Shown: positions 17,662 to 26,844 of the stretch, in pieces | Layout of the letters: each line of letters opens with the position of its first letter | How positions within the stretch are numbered: position 1 is the first letter of the stretch | Source: Alistipes sp. CAG:435 | GTDB taxonomy: Bacteria > Bacteroidota > Bacteroidia > Bacteroidales > UBA932 | DNA length: 64,000 bases | Direction of reading: 5' to 3' | Assembly (NCBI GenBank): GCA_000433355.1 | Contig: FR893161.1 | Coordinates: 1 to 64,000, forward strand | Notes under the pieces: generated by a model | What the model was told of the DNA's origin: nothing | Database searches by the model: none | What the model saw: only the letters and a program-made list of their open reading frames with translations | Made by a program: the position numbers and the translations under genes

Positions 17662-18288
17662 TCAGCGTACGGTGACCACTGTGACTCCCGGAGTGCCGAC
17701 TGTGTAGGTGCAGCGCAAGGCATAGACCTCGTCCAGTTCCTTGCGGATGGCGTTGGTAAGGACATAGTCTCCGACGCCCGTGATGAAACGAACCCTCATC
17801 CCACGGTGAGGCAGACATTTCTTGATCTCGGTCTTGAAGGCATCCATCTGGAACTGAAGGGCTTGTCCCGGCTGCACGGAACGGCTGCCAGCCAACGCCT
17901 CAAGATGAAGGTCAACAGTGATCTCACCATAATCTGTGTAGCGGGACTTAGGCTGCTCATCGGAAGCGGCGGGACTGCGCCTTGCGAATATCGAGTTGCG
18001 CAGCCTTTCCTCCTCCTTCTCGTCCGTCACGGCGAAATCCCATTTGCCAAGGCTGACAACCATTCCATCGTCCAGTCTCACATAGTACGTCTTCTTGTCG
18101 ATTCTCTGGATCTTACCGTGCTCATCGGACTCCATCAGCACCACCATGTCCCCGACCTTCGGGTCAGAATTGACCTTGACCGGCTCAGCGGGCTTCTCAC
18201 TATGCTTTGCCTTGACAGCAGGCCTGACCGGCTCATCCTTAGGGATCAGCCCTTTCAGATCCTTCAAACTATGCAATGTCTTCGCCAT
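17662..18288 (-). CDS. Smr-domain protein, possible RNA/DNA nuclease
   Basis: 208 residues. Residues about 45-85 form a small beta-rich segment (VGDMVVLMESDEHGKIQRID) like a DUF2027 or Tudor/KOW-like fold. From about 125 comes an Smr domain: VDLHLEAL..., followed by the helical part and VRFITGVGDYVLTNAIRKEL in place of the usual HGxGxG motif, which is degenerate here (ITGVGD). Smr domains in MutS2-like proteins nick nucleic acids or bind collided ribosomes. With the key His missing, activity is uncertain. In an operon with the unknown gene upstream (6 nt) and the SGNH hydrolase downstream. Confidence 0.72.
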   Translation of the reverse strand: MAKTLHSLKDLKGLIPKDEPVRPAVKAKHSEKPAEPVKVNSDPKVGDMVVLMESDEHGKIQRIDKKTYYVRLDDGMVVSLGKWDFAVTDEKEEERLRNSIFARRSPAASDEQPKSRYTDYGEITVDLHLEALAGSRSVQPGQALQFQMDAFKTEIKKCLPHRGMRVRFITGVGDYVLTNAIRKELDEVYALRCTYTVGTPGVTVVTVR

Positions 18289-18294
18289 AACACT

Positions 18295-18831
18295 CTAAAT
18301 CTTCTCCATCTTGTAACGCAAGGCCTTGAGTTCCAGTGCCGCGCCGACACGGTACATAGCGGAAAGCGTGTGTCGGAAGACATTGAACGCCTCAACGCTC
18401 TGCGGCTCGACTCCCTGCCTCATCATAAATGAATATGCCTCCCCGGCCAAAAAGGCGAGGTTCTTCGCTATCTCGGCGGCTTCCTTCGAATTCAAAGGAT
18501 GTTTAAGAATATCCCTGGTCACGTGCTCGTCCAGGTCATCGAATCCTCTGGAGCCGACCAGTGATGAATATCCTTGGTCTTTGTACCGGATCCAATCCTT
18601 GTCCCACCAGCAGGCGACGGCCATTCCGATGTAGGCGGTCCAGGCCAGCACCACCTCGGGATAACCGTTGAACTCCCTGACAGCGTCACCGGAATATTCC
18701 AAGGCTATCGGTTCCCATCTGGCCGTGATGTCAGGAGTGCTCAGAAGCATTCCGTCCAGCAGTCCTCTGGCCGTACTCAGTTCCACAAGCCTATCGACCA
18801 GGTCACTCTCGTATTTCTCGAATATGTCCAT
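18295..18831 (-). CDS. Conserved protein of unknown function
   Basis: 178 residues from ATG 18831 (MDIFEKYESD), which follows a purine-rich AGGGAGGGAGG stretch; the open frame extends 17 codons further but through the tRNA terminator region. Mostly helical, soluble, with Trp-rich segment ACWWDKDW. No family recognised. First gene of an operon with the Smr-domain protein and the SGNH hydrolase. Confidence 0.6.
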   Translation of the reverse strand: MDIFEKYESDLVDRLVELSTARGLLDGMLLSTPDITARWEPIALEYSGDAVREFNGYPEVVLAWTAYIGMAVACWWDKDWIRYKDQGYSSLVGSRGFDDLDEHVTRDILKHPLNSKEAAEIAKNLAFLAGEAYSFMMRQGVEPQSVEAFNVFRHTLSAMYRVGAALELKALRYKMEKI

Positions 18832-18865
18832 ATCTTTTTGTTTAATCCTCCCTCCCTGGATAACG

Positions 18866-18897
18866 AAAAAGGCTTCAGACAATGTCCGAAGCCTTTT
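18866..18897. terminator. Terminator after tRNA-Lys pair
   Basis: AAAAGGCTTC / GAAGCCTTTT inverted repeat directly downstream (minus strand) of tRNA-Lys(CTT), with short T runs on both strands. Confidence 0.7.
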
Positions 18898-18899
18898 CG

Positions 18900-18972
18900 T
18901 GCTCTGCTAGGGACTCGAACCCTAGACCCACTGATTAAGAGTCAGTTGCTCTACCAACTGAGCTAGCAAAGC
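18900..18972 (-). tRNA. tRNA-Lys (anticodon CTT)
   Basis: 73-nt cloverleaf on the minus strand: 7-bp acceptor GCTTTGC/GCAGAGC with wobble, D arm AGCTCAGTTGGTAGAGC, anticodon loop CTCTTAA, T loop TTCGAGT, discriminator A, no encoded CCA. Second of two tRNA-Lys in one transcript. Confidence 0.95.
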
Positions 18973-19028
18973 ATTATGTTTTGAGCGGCCTAAGCCTTTT
19001 GCTCTGGAAAGAAGCGCTGCTCCTTTTG

Positions 19029-19101
19029 TGATCCGTTCGGGGCTCGAACCCGAGACCCCAACATTAAAAGTGTTGTGCTCTACCAACTGAGCTAACGAAT
19101 C
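19029..19101 (-). tRNA. tRNA-Lys (anticodon TTT)
   Basis: 73-nt cloverleaf on the minus strand: acceptor GATTCGT/ACGGATC, D arm AGCTCAGTTGGTAGAGC, anticodon loop CTTTTAA, T loop TTCGAGC, discriminator A. First of the pair; 56 nt separate it from tRNA-Lys(CTT). Confidence 0.95.
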
Positions 19102-19142
19102 TTTCCAACCTTTTCAAGAAGTGGTCTTCCTGATTGGGATTG

Positions 19143-19150
19143 CAAAGGTA
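19143..19150 (-). promoter_or_regulatory. -7 box for the tRNA-Lys pair
   Basis: TACCTTTG on the minus strand, about 41 nt upstream of the first tRNA-Lys. Confidence 0.6.
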
Positions 19151-19190
19151 GGGCATTCGGATGAATTATCCAAATATTTTTGCGAAAATT

Positions 19191-20345
19191 TTACAAAAAA
19201 GTCAGTTCCTTCAAAAACACCGAATCCGCCAACCGAGCCCATTGAGGAAAGGATTTGTCCGCTACAAACTCATTATCAGCGAAGTGCAGCAACAAGTCCA
19301 GATCAAAGCTGTCCGAGGTCACTGCCGGACGCGGAACCGACCCGTTCTCCTTAACTCCATCAACGGCTCCGCAATCCATCCTATACCCTTCAGTGGCATC
19401 GTACGCGTTGCACTTCTGTTCAACGTGCGACGGCACCATCAGCAAAGGCTTTCCTAAATACATAGCCTCACAGACAGACTCGAAACCGGCCGTGGAGGCA
19501 TACGCGTGGCAACCTGCCATCTGACGCAGAAACTCCTCGTCATTCAGATAATAAAAAGACAACGTCTCGTCAACGACCTTCACGGGAGCCTCGTCCGCCC
19601 TGTCCCAGAAAAAGCGTAGCGGAACATCCGAATGGGCGGAATGCCACTCCAGAACATCCTGCGAGAATCCGGCGTTCAGCATATATCCGTGAATATACCC
19701 GCCGTCACGCACTGCCGGGTCATCCGTGCCGTCAGCCCTGCGGAGACTGAGCACTTCCGGGCGCAGGAGCGGCGGGACAACCTTGATCTTACGCTTAGGG
19801 TCATCACGCATCGGCCTGAAACTGAGCGCAAGAACCTTAGCCGCGCCCCACGCCACCATATTCGTGAAAAAGTTCAGCGCATAGTGGCCTGAATATCCGG
19901 AAGAAGGGAATTTGAAGTCTTTGTGCAGGAAAAGGAATTGGTGCCCGAGACATATCATCGGTGACTTCAGGCGGCTGAAGCGATAGCCGAGCGTCCCGAG
20001 AATGTCATAGAAATTGACCACCACATCCGGTCTCAAATCCTTAAGCCGACGGGATATGAACCGGATGGACGGCACAAATCCTGCGATGTGCAAGACATTG
20101 TACAAGCCTGTCTTCAAGGAACTTGCCTTGCGGTTCGAGGCCGACGGCACGAAATTGAAGCTTTCGAACATCTCGACCGGAGCCTGGATTGTCCGCGCGA
20201 AGAAAGCCGGCAGTCTGCGGGCCGGGCTCTTGCCCACCAGCACTGCGGCGACCTCATGCCCGTTCTCACGCAGAAGCCTTTCCATAGAGATGGCCTGGGT
20301 CAGGTGCCCCCTACCCTCTCCCTGAACGATAAAGACGTACCTCAT
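19191..20345 (-). CDS. GT-B glycosyltransferase (MurG-like)
   Basis: 384 residues. N-terminal GEGRGHLTQA is the glycine-rich acceptor-side motif of GT-B enzymes, and the C-terminal half has the nucleotide-sugar segment STAGFESVCEAMYLGKPLLMVP, close to MurG/UGT-like transferases (Glyco_trans_1_3 type). The family moves a hexose or HexNAc from a nucleotide sugar to lipid or glycan acceptors at the inner face of the membrane. Starts 15 nt after manC, so it may use GDP-mannose or a product made from it; the acceptor is unknown. Confidence 0.78.
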   Translation of the reverse strand: MRYVFIVQGEGRGHLTQAISMERLLRENGHEVAAVLVGKSPARRLPAFFARTIQAPVEMFESFNFVPSASNRKASSLKTGLYNVLHIAGFVPSIRFISRRLKDLRPDVVVNFYDILGTLGYRFSRLKSPMICLGHQFLFLHKDFKFPSSGYSGHYALNFFTNMVAWGAAKVLALSFRPMRDDPKRKIKVVPPLLRPEVLSLRRADGTDDPAVRDGGYIHGYMLNAGFSQDVLEWHSAHSDVPLRFFWDRADEAPVKVVDETLSFYYLNDEEFLRQMAGCHAYASTAGFESVCEAMYLGKPLLMVPSHVEQKCNAYDATEGYRMDCGAVDGVKENGSVPRPAVTSDSFDLDLLLHFADNEFVADKSFPQWARLADSVFLKELTFL

Positions 20346-20360
20346 ATACTTATAGTAACC

Positions 20361-21449
20361 TTACCTCTTACTTGAGTACTCCTTGATCCTTTGTTCATCG
20401 GCGAGCGGGCAGACGAGCACATTGCCGCCTTTGACAGCCACGATGTAGCCCTCCAACCCTTTGACAATCACCGTTCCTGCATCCTCAGCGTGAACGATGC
20501 AGCCATCGCAGTCAAAGAGTCGCACATCCTTACCTACAGCCTTGTTCCCATTACTAGTGGAATCAGCGATGCAACCATCCGGCACAGGATCATCATCAGG
20601 CGAAGGAATATGCTCCTTCACGGAACTGTAACTGCCAAGGTCAGACCATCCCAGATCTCCCTCAACGACATAAATCTCATCGGACTTCTCCATCACGGCG
20701 TAGTCAATGGAGATCTTCTCACAGGTCGGAAACAATTCCTTGACGGTCTCATCCTCCGTACAAGTCCCGAACGACGCGGCTATCCGGTCCATGACTTCAG
20801 CGATCCGCGGAGCGTGGGCACGCATCTGGGCGACAATGGTTCCGGCACTCCAGACGAATATCCCGGCGTTCCAAAAGTATGTGCCTGCGGCAAGATATTC
20901 CTTGGCGGTGACAAGGTCAGGCTTTTCCTTGAACTCCCGCACCTTGACGACCTCCTCAGGACGTTTCTCTTCCGCGAATATGTACCCGTAGCCTGTCTCC
21001 GGACGTGTCGGTTCGATGCCGATGGTCACAATCCGATTGCCTTCGGCGGTGAAATTCAACGCCTTGCGGATTATATTCGAAAATTTTTGTTCATTTAATA
21101 TCAGAGCGTCAGCCGGTGTGACGACGATGTTCGCGTCCGGGCTGACGGAAGAGATCTTCCAACAGGCATACGCTATACACGGAGCGGTGTTGCGTGGCTC
21201 AGGCTCCGCAAGAATATGCCCGGCCGGGATCTCCGGAAGCTGCTCCTTCACTATTCCCACATAATCCGCTGACGTGACGACCCAGAAATTCTTCAGGTCA
21301 CAGACAGGCCGGAACCTGTCAACTGTCAACTGAATCATCGTCTTGCCTATTCCAAGCAGATCAATGAACTGCTTTGGCATCCCGGGAGTGCTGACCGGCC
21401 AAAGTCTGCTGCCGATGCCTCCAGCCATAATCACAACATGCGTTTCCAT
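20361..21449 (-). CDS. manC: Mannose-1-phosphate guanylyltransferase
   Basis: 362 residues from ATG 21449. The nucleotidyltransferase motif GGIGSRLWPVSTPGMPKQF is at residues about 10-28, and VEGDLGWSDLGSY is the second family signature. It lacks the C-terminal mannose-6-phosphate isomerase domain of type II enzymes. Reaction: Man-1-P + GTP to GDP-mannose + PPi, feeding GDP-mannose and GDP-fucose dependent glycans. Operon with a GT-B glycosyltransferase; divergent from aqpZ. Confidence 0.9.
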   Translation of the reverse strand: METHVVIMAGGIGSRLWPVSTPGMPKQFIDLLGIGKTMIQLTVDRFRPVCDLKNFWVVTSADYVGIVKEQLPEIPAGHILAEPEPRNTAPCIAYACWKISSVSPDANIVVTPADALILNEQKFSNIIRKALNFTAEGNRIVTIGIEPTRPETGYGYIFAEEKRPEEVVKVREFKEKPDLVTAKEYLAAGTYFWNAGIFVWSAGTIVAQMRAHAPRIAEVMDRIAASFGTCTEDETVKELFPTCEKISIDYAVMEKSDEIYVVEGDLGWSDLGSYSSVKEHIPSPDDDPVPDGCIADSTSNGNKAVGKDVRLFDCDGCIVHAEDAGTVIVKGLEGYIVAVKGGNVLVCPLADEQRIKEYSSKR

Positions 21450-21599
21450 AACAATCAACTGTTTTTATAGTCCGTCCTGATTATGATTTCTAATCAAAAA
21501 CGTTTTCTTATCATTTGTAAATTTAGGAAAAAACACCGACATCCAATGATTATTTTGTAATTTAGCGAGACAAAACGCGAACTTTTAATTTTTGATATT

Positions 21600-22280
21600 A
21601 TGAGAAAGTACATCGCCGAGTGCATCGGAACAATGGTTCTGACACTTCTTGGCTGCGGAACGGCAATGTTCCTCGGCTGCAACACCGCCGCCGGAGTGGT
21701 CGGCACGGCTGTCGCCTTCGGTCTCTCTGTAGTGGCTATGGCCTACACCATCGGAGGCATCTCCGGCTGCCACATCAACCCTGCCATCACCCTCGGTGTC
21801 GCCCTTTCCGGCAGAATGAGCTGGAAGGACGCTCTTGGCTACTGGATCGGCCAGGTCATCGGAGCCGTCATCGCCGGCGCGACCCTCCTCATTCTCACGA
21901 AAGTTGTCGCCGCTCCTGATCTCACAGGAGGTCTTGGTACCAACGCGGTGGCCAACGCCGGCGGAGCAGGCGGAGCGTTCCTCGTTGAGTTCATCGCCAC
22001 GTTCCTCTTCGTGTTCGTGGTCCTCGGAACGACTGACAGCAAGGTCGGAGCCGGCAATTTCGCAGGTCTCGCGGTCGGTCTGTCCCTCATCCTCATCCAC
22101 CTCGTGTGCATCAGGCTCACCGGCACGTCCGTGAACCCTGCCCGTTCCATCGGACCGGCTCTCTTCGCCGGCGGCCAGGCCCTCAAGGATCTCTGGGTAT
22201 TCATCGTAGCCCCCCTCTGCGGCGGAGCCCTCAGCGCCGTCGTATGGTCAGCACTCGCGCCAGCAGCTGACGAGAAGTAG
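21600..22280 (+). CDS. aqpZ: Aquaporin Z-type water channel
   Basis: 226 residues, six membrane helices and the two half-helices with intact NPA boxes: HINPAITLG and SVNPARSIGP. The Arg after the second NPA is the selectivity-filter arginine, and the His/Cys surroundings suit an orthodox water channel rather than a glycerol facilitator. Single gene, divergent from manC. ATG at 21600. Confidence 0.93.
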   Translation: MRKYIAECIGTMVLTLLGCGTAMFLGCNTAAGVVGTAVAFGLSVVAMAYTIGGISGCHINPAITLGVALSGRMSWKDALGYWIGQVIGAVIAGATLLILTKVVAAPDLTGGLGTNAVANAGGAGGAFLVEFIATFLFVFVVLGTTDSKVGAGNFAGLAVGLSLILIHLVCIRLTGTSVNPARSIGPALFAGGQALKDLWVFIVAPLCGGALSAVVWSALAPAADEK

Positions 22281-22409
22281 TTTTTCAACGTGTCATCCAA
22301 AACCATAGTCGTACGCACAGAATGGAAAAGTCGGACTTTTTCCTTAGGAAAAATCCCTCAACATGACAAGATTTACATGGAATATGCTTGTAAATCTTCA
22401 AAAAAGGGT

Positions 22410-22417
22410 TAACTTTG
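22410..22417 (+). promoter_or_regulatory. -7 box for rpmE2
   Basis: TAACTTTG, 45 nt upstream of the L31 start codon. Confidence 0.6.
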
Positions 22418-22462
22418 CAGACTGTTTACAAGAAGTAAAACAACTTTTAAAGCAATAAAGAA

Positions 22463-22714
22463 ATGAAAAAAGGACTTCATCCCGAAACCTACCGCCTTGT
22501 AGCTTTCAAGGATATGTCGAACGACACCGTGTTCGTAACCCGTTCATGCGCGGAGACAAAAGAGACTCTCGTTGTTGACGGAGTTGAGTATCCGGTTGTA
22601 AAGGTCGAGATCTCCAACACCTCTCACCCATTCTACACCGGTAAAGTCAAGCTCGTTGACACCGCCGGACGCGTCGACAAATTCTACCAGAGATACAAGA
22701 ACCGTCAGAAGTAA
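22463..22714 (+). CDS. rpmE2: 50S ribosomal protein L31 type B
   Basis: 83 residues. The sequence from MKKGLHPETYRLV through SNTSHPFYTGK and ends VDKFYQRYK is typical of the type B paralogue. The zinc-binding CxxC pair of type A L31 is absent, which is the mark of the zinc-independent form. Followed by an intrinsic terminator. Confidence 0.95.
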   Translation: MKKGLHPETYRLVAFKDMSNDTVFVTRSCAETKETLVVDGVEYPVVKVEISNTSHPFYTGKVKLVDTAGRVDKFYQRYKNRQK

Positions 22715-22719
22715 TTTCT

Positions 22720-22768
22720 GCCACGGAAACGATAGACAAAGGCTGCGGAGAGTTCCGTGGCCTTTTCT
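22720..22768 (+). terminator. Terminator after rpmE2
   Basis: GCCACGGAA (22720-22728) pairs with TTCCGTGGC (22753-22761), followed by CTTTTCTT. Confidence 0.7.
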
Positions 22769-22891
22769 TATATATAGTCTCAGACTCGCCGGCGTTTTGC
22801 CGGAATATTCCCCGAATCCACCATATTTACGGAAACATTCATGATTTTCGTAATTTTCCACAGAAAATTTTGGAAGTTCAAGATTTTTGTC

Positions 22892-22899
22892 TACCTTTG
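22892..22899 (+). promoter_or_regulatory. -7 box for tRNA-Glu
   Basis: TACCTTTG, 20 nt before the mature tRNA-Glu 5' end. Confidence 0.65.
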
Positions 22900-22919
22900 C
22901 ATTCCCAAAACCAAAGAAC

Positions 22920-22991
22920 GCTGGGTTCGTATAACGGTTAGTACTCAAGATTCTCAATCTTGCAATAGGAGTTCGATTCTCCTACCCAGTA
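22920..22991 (+). tRNA. tRNA-Glu (anticodon CTC)
   Basis: 72-nt cloverleaf: acceptor GCTGGGT/ACCCAGT with G1-U72, anticodon stem CAAGA/TCTTG with loop TTCTCAA, T arm AGGAG/CTCCT with loop TTCGATT, discriminator A. GAG is the favoured Glu codon in this window, which fits a CTC isoacceptor. Confidence 0.92.
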
Positions 22992-23028
22992 CAAGGGTGC
23001 CGGAAACGGTGCCTAATGATTAAAAAGG

Positions 23029-23058
23029 AATCGCTCGAAGGAACGGTTCCTTTTTTCA
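23029..23058 (+). terminator. Terminator after tRNA-Glu
   Basis: AAGGAA CGG TTCCTT hairpin followed by TTTT. Confidence 0.65.
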
Positions 23059-23123
23059 TCATCACCGAGCCTGAATTGTGCTTGCCGCCCCATAAATTCG
23101 TTTGCCGAATCGTTGATATTCAT

Positions 23124-23131
23124 TAAATTTG
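23124..23131 (+). promoter_or_regulatory. -7 and -33 boxes of esterase operon
   Basis: TAAATTTG with a TTTG element at 23101-23104, 19 nt upstream, matching the full Bacteroides promoter spacing. Confidence 0.65.
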
Positions 23132-23151
23132 TGTCGTTAAACCAACAACAG

Positions 23152-24294
23152 ATGAAGATGAAAAAGATAACTCTTCTTGCGGTGGCCCTTTTCGGAGCCG
23201 CCTCCATGTCAGCCGCTCCCAAGGCGACAGATACGGCCATAAAGGCCTCTGATTCAAGAATCACTTACATCGGCAGGACCGAAGTGAAGGACGGGAATGT
23301 GTCGTTTGACTGGACTGGGGTGTACGCCAAAGTGCGGTTTCAGGGCAATTCATTGAGTTTCAAAGTTTCTGACACAAAAAAGAACTACTACAACGTGTGG
23401 CTCGACGGCTCCATGGCGACAACTCCGGACAAGGTGATCGCGGTGCATGGATCAGACACGACCATCGTGATATTCACTCAGGAAGAACTCAAAGCCCGCT
23501 TCGGCAAGGATCGTAAGGCCGCCAAGGCACCTCATCAGGTGATCCTTCAGAAGCGCACCGAAGGCGAACAAGGCACCACGACCATCAGCGAGTTCATCAC
23601 TGACGGAGAGTTCCTTCAGGCCGACGCTCCCAAGGAAAGGATCATTGAATATATCGGCGACTCATACACTTGCGGCTACGGTACGGAAAGCTCGAACAAA
23701 GAGCGCTTCAAGCCTGAGACCGAGAACCAGAACCTCACCTACGCATGTGCGATGGCAAGATACTTTGACGCGGATCAGATAGTCGTGGCGCACTCCGGTA
23801 TGGGAATATCCCGCAACTACAACGGCAATGTCAAAGGCTATTTCATGCCGGACAGATACCTCCAGACCTACGACTTGGTAAAGGATGTGAAGTGGGACGC
23901 CAAATCCTTTCCGCTAAAGCCGGGAATAACAGTCATATACCTTGGCACCAATGATTTCTCGACAGGAATGCAGCCTGCCGAAAGGCTGTTCGTCAAGAAC
24001 TACATCACGCTGCTGAAAGAGATCAAGGACAACTATGGCGAGGACTACCCTATCCTCTGCGTCGCCCCGAAAAACGATCTTCTGATGTTCGACTACATCC
24101 GCAAGGCTCTCGACAGCTGCGGACTCAAGAATGTCCACATAATGGCTCTTACCAAATCCGTCCATAACAATGACTCCGACATGGGAGCCGACGGGCATCC
24201 GAACTATGCGGGTCATCTCAAAAAGGCTCACGCGATGATCCCTTACGTCTCCACCATCACCGGATGGGAACTGACCGGAAACGAGGTAAAATAA
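23152..24294 (+). CDS. Secreted SGNH carbohydrate esterase (CE2-like)
   Basis: 380 residues from ATG 23152. Signal peptide (about 1-22, ends SMSAAP), N-terminal beta-sandwich (about 35-170) and SGNH domain with YIGDSYTCGYG (catalytic Ser), GMGISRN, and GTNDFS; C-terminal GADGHPNYAGH supplies His. This two-domain order is that of CE2 acetyl esterases that remove acetyl groups from xylan or glucomannan. Operon with a small membrane protein (6-nt gap) and a dipeptidyl peptidase. Likely periplasmic. Confidence 0.85.
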   Translation: MKMKKITLLAVALFGAASMSAAPKATDTAIKASDSRITYIGRTEVKDGNVSFDWTGVYAKVRFQGNSLSFKVSDTKKNYYNVWLDGSMATTPDKVIAVHGSDTTIVIFTQEELKARFGKDRKAAKAPHQVILQKRTEGEQGTTTISEFITDGEFLQADAPKERIIEYIGDSYTCGYGTESSNKERFKPETENQNLTYACAMARYFDADQIVVAHSGMGISRNYNGNVKGYFMPDRYLQTYDLVKDVKWDAKSFPLKPGITVIYLGTNDFSTGMQPAERLFVKNYITLLKEIKDNYGEDYPILCVAPKNDLLMFDYIRKALDSCGLKNVHIMALTKSVHNNDSDMGADGHPNYAGHLKKAHAMIPYVSTITGWELTGNEVK

Positions 24295-24300
24295 TAGGTT

Positions 24301-24702
24301 ATGACGACAAAAGGCAAAATATTCACTTGGGCAGGAATCATTCTCGCCCTTGCCCTGGCGGGATTCATCTATTTCAGGTTCTATTTCGTCTTCGGAGACG
24401 GTGTGAAGGCAGGTGAGCTCAACCAGTTCATCTACAAGGGCTATGTCTGGAAAACCTACGAAGGCAAATTGATCCAGGCCGGGTTCCGCGGCTCGAACAG
24501 GAACACCGGCGGAGCCGCGGTCGAATCCTATATATTCGATTTCTCCGTCGAGGACGAGGAAGTGGCCAACGAGCTTATGAGGTACAGCGGCAAATCCGTT
24601 GAACTTCATTACAAGGAATATCTCGGAACCCTTCCATGGCGCGGAATGCAGAAATACGTTGTGGACAGGATAATCTCAACCTCAACACCAGCAAACGAAT
24701 AA
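24301..24702 (+). CDS. Small membrane-anchored protein, unknown function
   Basis: 133 residues: short cytoplasmic N terminus, one membrane helix (about 7-30, WAGIILALALAGFIYFRFYFVF), then a soluble periplasmic domain with YIFDFSVEDEEVANELMRYSGKSVELHY. I do not recognise a named family, although similar one-helix proteins seem common in Bacteroidetes. The stop codon overlaps the next ATG as TAATG, so translation is coupled to the S9 peptidase. Confidence 0.7.
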   Translation: MTTKGKIFTWAGIILALALAGFIYFRFYFVFGDGVKAGELNQFIYKGYVWKTYEGKLIQAGFRGSNRNTGGAAVESYIFDFSVEDEEVANELMRYSGKSVELHYKEYLGTLPWRGMQKYVVDRIISTSTPANE

Positions 24703-26753
24703 TGAGAAGAGCACTTACAATCATCGCGTTGGCGACACCTCTCGCACTCAACGCCCAGACCGGAGTCGTCACCACACATCCGGCGAACCCTGACGGGAAA
24801 CAAATCACCATGGAGGAGGCCGTGCTCGGCAGAAATGTCCGTCCGGCGAGCGTCGCCGCGTCATGGAAAGACAGTGACACCTTCATAACCTACAAGGACG
24901 GCAAGTGGATGCAGGAGAATCTATCGACAGGAGAGGTCTCCGAATATTCCGCCACACGGCTGCCTGAAGGATTTCCGAAGGATGCCGGGAACGTCACGCG
25001 CAGCAGTGTCGGAACATACGCCTACACAGTGGGCAAGAGCCTGTACATCTTCGACAAGGCTCCTGTCTGCATAGCTGAGAGCGAGAGTCCGGACATCACC
25101 TACGGCCAGTTTGTCAGCCGCAACGAGTTCGGGATAGAAAACGGAATCTTCTGGTCACCTGACGGTTCCAGACTGGCTTTCTACAGGAAGGATGACTCCC
25201 TGGTCTCAGACTTTCCTCTTCTGGACATCACTACACGCACCGGCACGCTCAACAACATCAAATACCCGATGAACGGGATGGACAGCGAGAATGTCAGGCT
25301 CGGAATCTACGATGTGGAAAGCGGCAGGACAGTGTGGTGTGATGTCAATGAATATGGCCGCGACCAGTACCTTACGAACATCAGTTGGTCACCAGACAGC
25401 AAGAATGTACTCATCCAGGTTCTTGACCGTACGCAGAAACATCTGAAACTGAACATGTACAGGGCTTCTGACGGGACGTTCGCGCGCACGATCCTCACCG
25501 AAGATGATTCTCGCTATGTCGAGCCGCTGGATCCAGTACGGTTCTTCAAGGGAACATATTCATTCATCTACAGGACAAACAACAGGAACGGGTACCGCAA
25601 CCTTTACTTGTGCGACACACTGGGAACAGTCAGGAGGTTGACCGTGACGGACGCTGACGTGGAGTACCTTGCCAACGACGGGCGGTTCGTTTACTATACT
25701 TCAGCGGAGATCTCGCCGGTCGAAAACCACCTGTTCAAGATCGAGGTCAAGATGTCCCGGTCAAGAATCCCTGCGGACATCGTAACGAAAGCCAAATTCG
25801 GCAAACCAATCAGATTGACGACCGAGGAAGGCTGGCACACAATCAGCCTCAACGAAGACTGCTCCAAGTACATCGACAACTACAGCAGCTTCAATGTGCC
25901 GCGCGTCACAAACATAATGACCAGCAACGGAAAGCTGATCCGCAATCTCATCACAGCTGAGGATCCTCTCAAAGCATACAAGACCGGAGAAGTGCTTTTC
26001 GGCACGGTCAAGAGCGCGGACGGCAAGTACGACAACTGGTACAGACTCTTTCTGCCGACAGATTTCGACCCGGCAAAGAAATACCCTGTTGTCCTCTACG
26101 TCTATGGAGGCCCTCACTCACAAATGGTCCAGAACACATGGCTCGGCCAGGTACGGATGTGGGAGATGCTCATGGCACAGAAAGGCTATATCGTCTATGT
26201 CCAGGATAACCGGGGCACCCAGAACCGTGGCGCTGAATATGAGAAAGCCATCCACCGCCATTGCGGACAGAACGAGATGGCCGATCAGATGGTGGGCATA
26301 AACATGCTGAAGTCCCTTCCGTTCGTCGATTCTGACAGAATCGGAGTCCATGGCTGGAGTTATGGCGGTTTCATGACCATCTCCCTTATGACCAACTATC
26401 CGGAGACATTCAAGGTTGGAGTGGCCGGAGGTCCGGTAATCGACTGGAAATGGTACGAGATCATGTACGGAGAACGCTACATGGAGACCGAGGCCACAAA
26501 TCCTGACGGATTCGCGCAGACAAGTCTCATCGGCAAGGTTGACGGCCTCAAGGGCAAACTGCTCATCTGCCAGGGAGCCATCGACAACACCGTTGTCTGG
26601 GAACACAGCCTCAGTTTCGTGCAGAAATGTGTCGAGAACAATGTCCAGTTAGACTATTTCCCTTATCCATGCTCCGAGCATAACGTCTTCGGCAAGTGGA
26701 GGATTCATCTCATGGACAAGGTCACAAACTATTTTGACGACTACCTGAAGTAA
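24702..26753 (+). CDS. Dipeptidyl-peptidase IV-like S9 serine peptidase
   Basis: 683 residues from ATG 24702; a longer frame exists but the chosen start gives a signal peptide (about 1-19, ends LNAQ). Residues about 60-430 are the DPP IV beta-propeller (PF00930), the rest an alpha/beta hydrolase with nucleophile GWSYGGF at about 552, acidic residue in the CQGAIDNTV region and His in CSEHNVFGKW. Releases X-Pro or X-Ala dipeptides in the periplasm. A second S9 enzyme is at 55753-57876. Translationally coupled to the upstream gene. Confidence 0.9.
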   Translation: MRRALTIIALATPLALNAQTGVVTTHPANPDGKQITMEEAVLGRNVRPASVAASWKDSDTFITYKDGKWMQENLSTGEVSEYSATRLPEGFPKDAGNVTRSSVGTYAYTVGKSLYIFDKAPVCIAESESPDITYGQFVSRNEFGIENGIFWSPDGSRLAFYRKDDSLVSDFPLLDITTRTGTLNNIKYPMNGMDSENVRLGIYDVESGRTVWCDVNEYGRDQYLTNISWSPDSKNVLIQVLDRTQKHLKLNMYRASDGTFARTILTEDDSRYVEPLDPVRFFKGTYSFIYRTNNRNGYRNLYLCDTLGTVRRLTVTDADVEYLANDGRFVYYTSAEISPVENHLFKIEVKMSRSRIPADIVTKAKFGKPIRLTTEEGWHTISLNEDCSKYIDNYSSFNVPRVTNIMTSNGKLIRNLITAEDPLKAYKTGEVLFGTVKSADGKYDNWYRLFLPTDFDPAKKYPVVLYVYGGPHSQMVQNTWLGQVRMWEMLMAQKGYIVYVQDNRGTQNRGAEYEKAIHRHCGQNEMADQMVGINMLKSLPFVDSDRIGVHGWSYGGFMTISLMTNYPETFKVGVAGGPVIDWKWYEIMYGERYMETEATNPDGFAQTSLIGKVDGLKGKLLICQGAIDNTVVWEHSLSFVQKCVENNVQLDYFPYPCSEHNVFGKWRIHLMDKVTNYFDDYLK

Positions 26754-26774
26754 TTCAGATTCAATGAACGGACA

Positions 26775-26820
26775 TTCATAAGACAGGGCGGTTCTTGACG
26801 AGCCGTCCTGTTGTTATATT
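26775..26820. terminator. Bidirectional terminator between convergent genes
   Basis: ACAGGGCGGTTC / GAGCCGTCCTGT inverted repeat with TTGAC loop between the S9 gene and the collagen-like gene, with T-rich flank on the plus strand. Confidence 0.6.
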
Positions 26821-26844
26821 CATCCGTCACAATCCGGTGAGGGA